From positions 1 through 44,932 of the forward strand of contig NZ_WUWM01000044.1 in the NCBI RefSeq assembly GCF_009846885.1: a stretch of 44,932 nt of DNA. Direction: 5' to 3'. The notes below the pieces were generated by a model. It saw only the letters and a program-made list of their open reading frames with translations. It searched no databases and had not been told where the DNA came from. Source of the stretch: Paenibacillus puerhi (GTDB taxonomy: Bacteria > Bacillota > Bacilli > Paenibacillales > NBRC-103111). The position numbers were made by a program, and so were the translations under genes. This document shows positions 43,879 through 44,932 of this stretch, in pieces; position 1 is the stretch's first letter; each line of letters begins with the position of its first letter.

Positions 43879-44268
43879 TTAATTAGCAATTGCTAGTAGC
43901 TCGGGGTGATGGTTCACTAAAAAAACTTTCGTGCTAATATCTAGTTTGGTAGACATTTGATTTTCAAAAGGTTTATTTGAATTATACTTTTTTGTAATTT
44001 CACCGATTGGATTTTCTAAATTGATTTGGGAAGTAAGTTCAGGTTGTATTGTCCTTTATATAAAAACATTATTGAACGTTAGAAGATCGGCATCTTCATA
44101 TTGCAATATAATTTTATTATATTGAGCATTTAATTCATTTTCCCTCAGATTCTGCGTATTAAGTAATTTACCATCCTCGAGACTTAGATAAGTTATGACA
44201 ATACCAATTATCAAGCAAATCAGGAGTGGAGATAAGATTAGGAACAGCTTACGAGTGTTTCTTTTCAA
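43879..44268 (-). pseudogene. small membrane-anchored protein gene with in-frame stop
   Basis: A TTG with AAAGGAG 8 nt upstream opens a 70-codon frame: MKRNTRKLFLILSPLLICLI is a single membrane segment, followed by a polar external part. It stops at TAA (44056-44058). The same frame continues without further stop for 58 codons with similar composition (PELTSQINLENPIGEITKKY and KLDISTKVFLVNHHPELLAI) to TAA at 43879-43881. This suggests one about 128-residue protein broken by a nonsense codon. I do not recognise the family. Confidence 0.5.
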
Positions 44269-44319
44269 AATAATTCTCCTTTCGAAAAATCCCCGAACCG
44301 CTTTTAATTACAAAGGAAA

Positions 44320-44728
44320 TTGCCTCATAATTTGAGCTTCAGCTACCCGTCAAGACCAGCGCCTGTGCTGAAAAACATTTCGTTCACGATCAAGCCCGGT
44401 CAAGGCTATGGCGATCTATCTAAGCCTGAGGATCCCGCCGTTCTGGAGGCTGCCGCTTCGCGATCCGGCGCTACAGAAGTCATCGATCAACTTCCCGATG
44501 GTTTTGAGACCTTGTTGGGACCCGATGGCAGATTCAGAGCTGTTCAAGCGCTTTGCGGAGCTGTCCTCCGGCAAAATCACGTTCCTCTTCTCACACCGTC
44601 TCGGATGCTGCAAACTGGCGGATCACATCCTGGTGCCGAAGAACGGGGAGTTGATCGAGCAGGGTACATACGATTCCTTAATGAAGCGGCAAGGGGGGTA
44701 CTGCCGGATGTATATGATGCAGGCGTAG
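44320..44728 (+). pseudogene. ABC transporter ATPase remnant with two deletions
   Basis: Three pieces of one exporter-type ATPase domain follow each other: FSYPSRPAPVLKNISFTIKP (the beta strand before Walker A), then GYGDLSKPEDPAVLEAAASR to QLPDGFETLLG, then in another frame DPMADSELFKRFAELSSGKI, FSHRLGCCKLADHILV (H-loop) and NGELIEQGTYDSL to TAG. The Walker A loop is missing between the first two pieces, and the signature and Walker B between the last two. There is no start with a ribosome site. It is dead. Confidence 0.75.
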
Positions 44729-44819
44729 GGCTACTTTATACGCGGTGAGAGCGAAACATTGCCGGCGTACTAGAGCCATATTTCATCCCATCTCATTGCT
44801 ATGATCGTAAGCGTCAAAC

Positions 44820-44849
44820 AGCCCACACCTTGGCAAGAGGATGTGGGCT
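44820..44849 (-). terminator. hairpin at the 3' end of the last gene
   Basis: AGCCCACA pairs with TGTGGGCT around a 14-nt loop. It lies 15 nt past the stop of the partial gene at the window end, with GTTTG following on the minus strand. Confidence 0.6.
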
Positions 44850-44863
44850 TGTCTATGATGAGA

Positions 44864-44932
44864 TTATGATTTAAATACGCGTACGGTCAGCGGCAGCGAC
44901 GGTGACCAAGGCAGCAAGCGGTCCAGGGCTTC
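44864..44932 (-). CDS. 3' end of an unidentified gene (cut by window end)
   Basis: The last 22 codons of a minus-strand gene reach a TAA at 44864-44866. The tail reads EALDRLLPWSPSLPLTVRVF-K-S. The hairpin just beyond it supports a real gene end. Too little is visible to assign a family. Confidence 0.4.
   Translation of the reverse strand, partial: EALDRLLPWSPSLPLTVRVFKS

Noticed and set aside
1..44932. CRISPR array, prophage, tRNA or rRNA genes
   Set aside because: No regularly spaced repeats, phage structural genes, or tRNA/rRNA-like sequences were seen on either strand.

Overview
The window looks like chromosomal DNA of a spore-forming, soil or plant-associated Firmicute, most likely Paenibacillus. 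The signs are: strong GGAGG-type ribosome binding sites with frequent GTG/TTG starts, a Spo0E-like phosphatase, YesM/YesN-type two-component systems paired with LplABC-type sugar ABC importers, catabolite-response (cre) motifs, S-layer homology (SLH) anchoring, and a DUF2512 (YndM-like) protein. The genus is an inference from family content. I saw no rRNA or tRNA gene and no CRISPR array.

Layout. 1-1140 is an IS630-type element with perfect 15-bp terminal inverted repeats; base 1 is its outer edge. 1199-2023 has a small Spo0E-like gene and the stump of a GH32 fructan hydrolase. 2024-11470 is accessory: an SDR gene divergent from a TetR regulator, a wrecked stretch with toxin-antitoxin-like and MBL-like remnants, a MetX-like hydrolase divergent from a LysR regulator, a methyltransferase, and an Rrf2 regulator with a flavoprotein/MFS-exporter operon that share an operator-like repeat. 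11535-21825 is a glycan locus on the minus strand: GH105, GH106-like, two permeases, histidine kinase, response regulator, substrate-binding lipoprotein, terminator, sulfatase stump. 22073-22850 holds a decayed BlaR1/BlaI pair. 22972-31412 holds a secreted SH3-like protein, a chimeric permease::GH78 gene, an LplA/YtcQ-like binding protein and a YtdP-like membrane AraC regulator. 31762-34857 is an SLH-anchored PAP2 acid phosphatase. 35001-40908 is a second complete sugar ABC importer with its own kinase and regulator. 41081-44932 is again accessory and rich in gene remnants.

How it works together. The GH105/GH106-like enzymes, the GH78 portion and the YtdP/YtcQ-like pair all point to use of rhamnose-containing glycans such as rhamnogalacturonan. 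Extracellular kinases or AraC sensors detect the sugars, regulators switch on the binding proteins and permeases, and CcpA probably represses them through three cre-like sites just upstream of transporter genes.

The most unusual features are: (1) an in-frame fusion of the first membrane segment of an ABC sugar permease to the catalytic part of a GH78 rhamnosidase; (2) a recurring decay style in which the ends of genes survive and the middle is lost (amidohydrolase, ANT(6), ABC ATPase, BlaR1); (3) a three-copy operator-like motif tying the Rrf2 gene to the flavoprotein/exporter operon; (4) a possibly leaderless TetR mRNA; and (5) two near-identical 53-bp terminator hairpins at unrelated genes. 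I did not find a clearly new multi-gene system.
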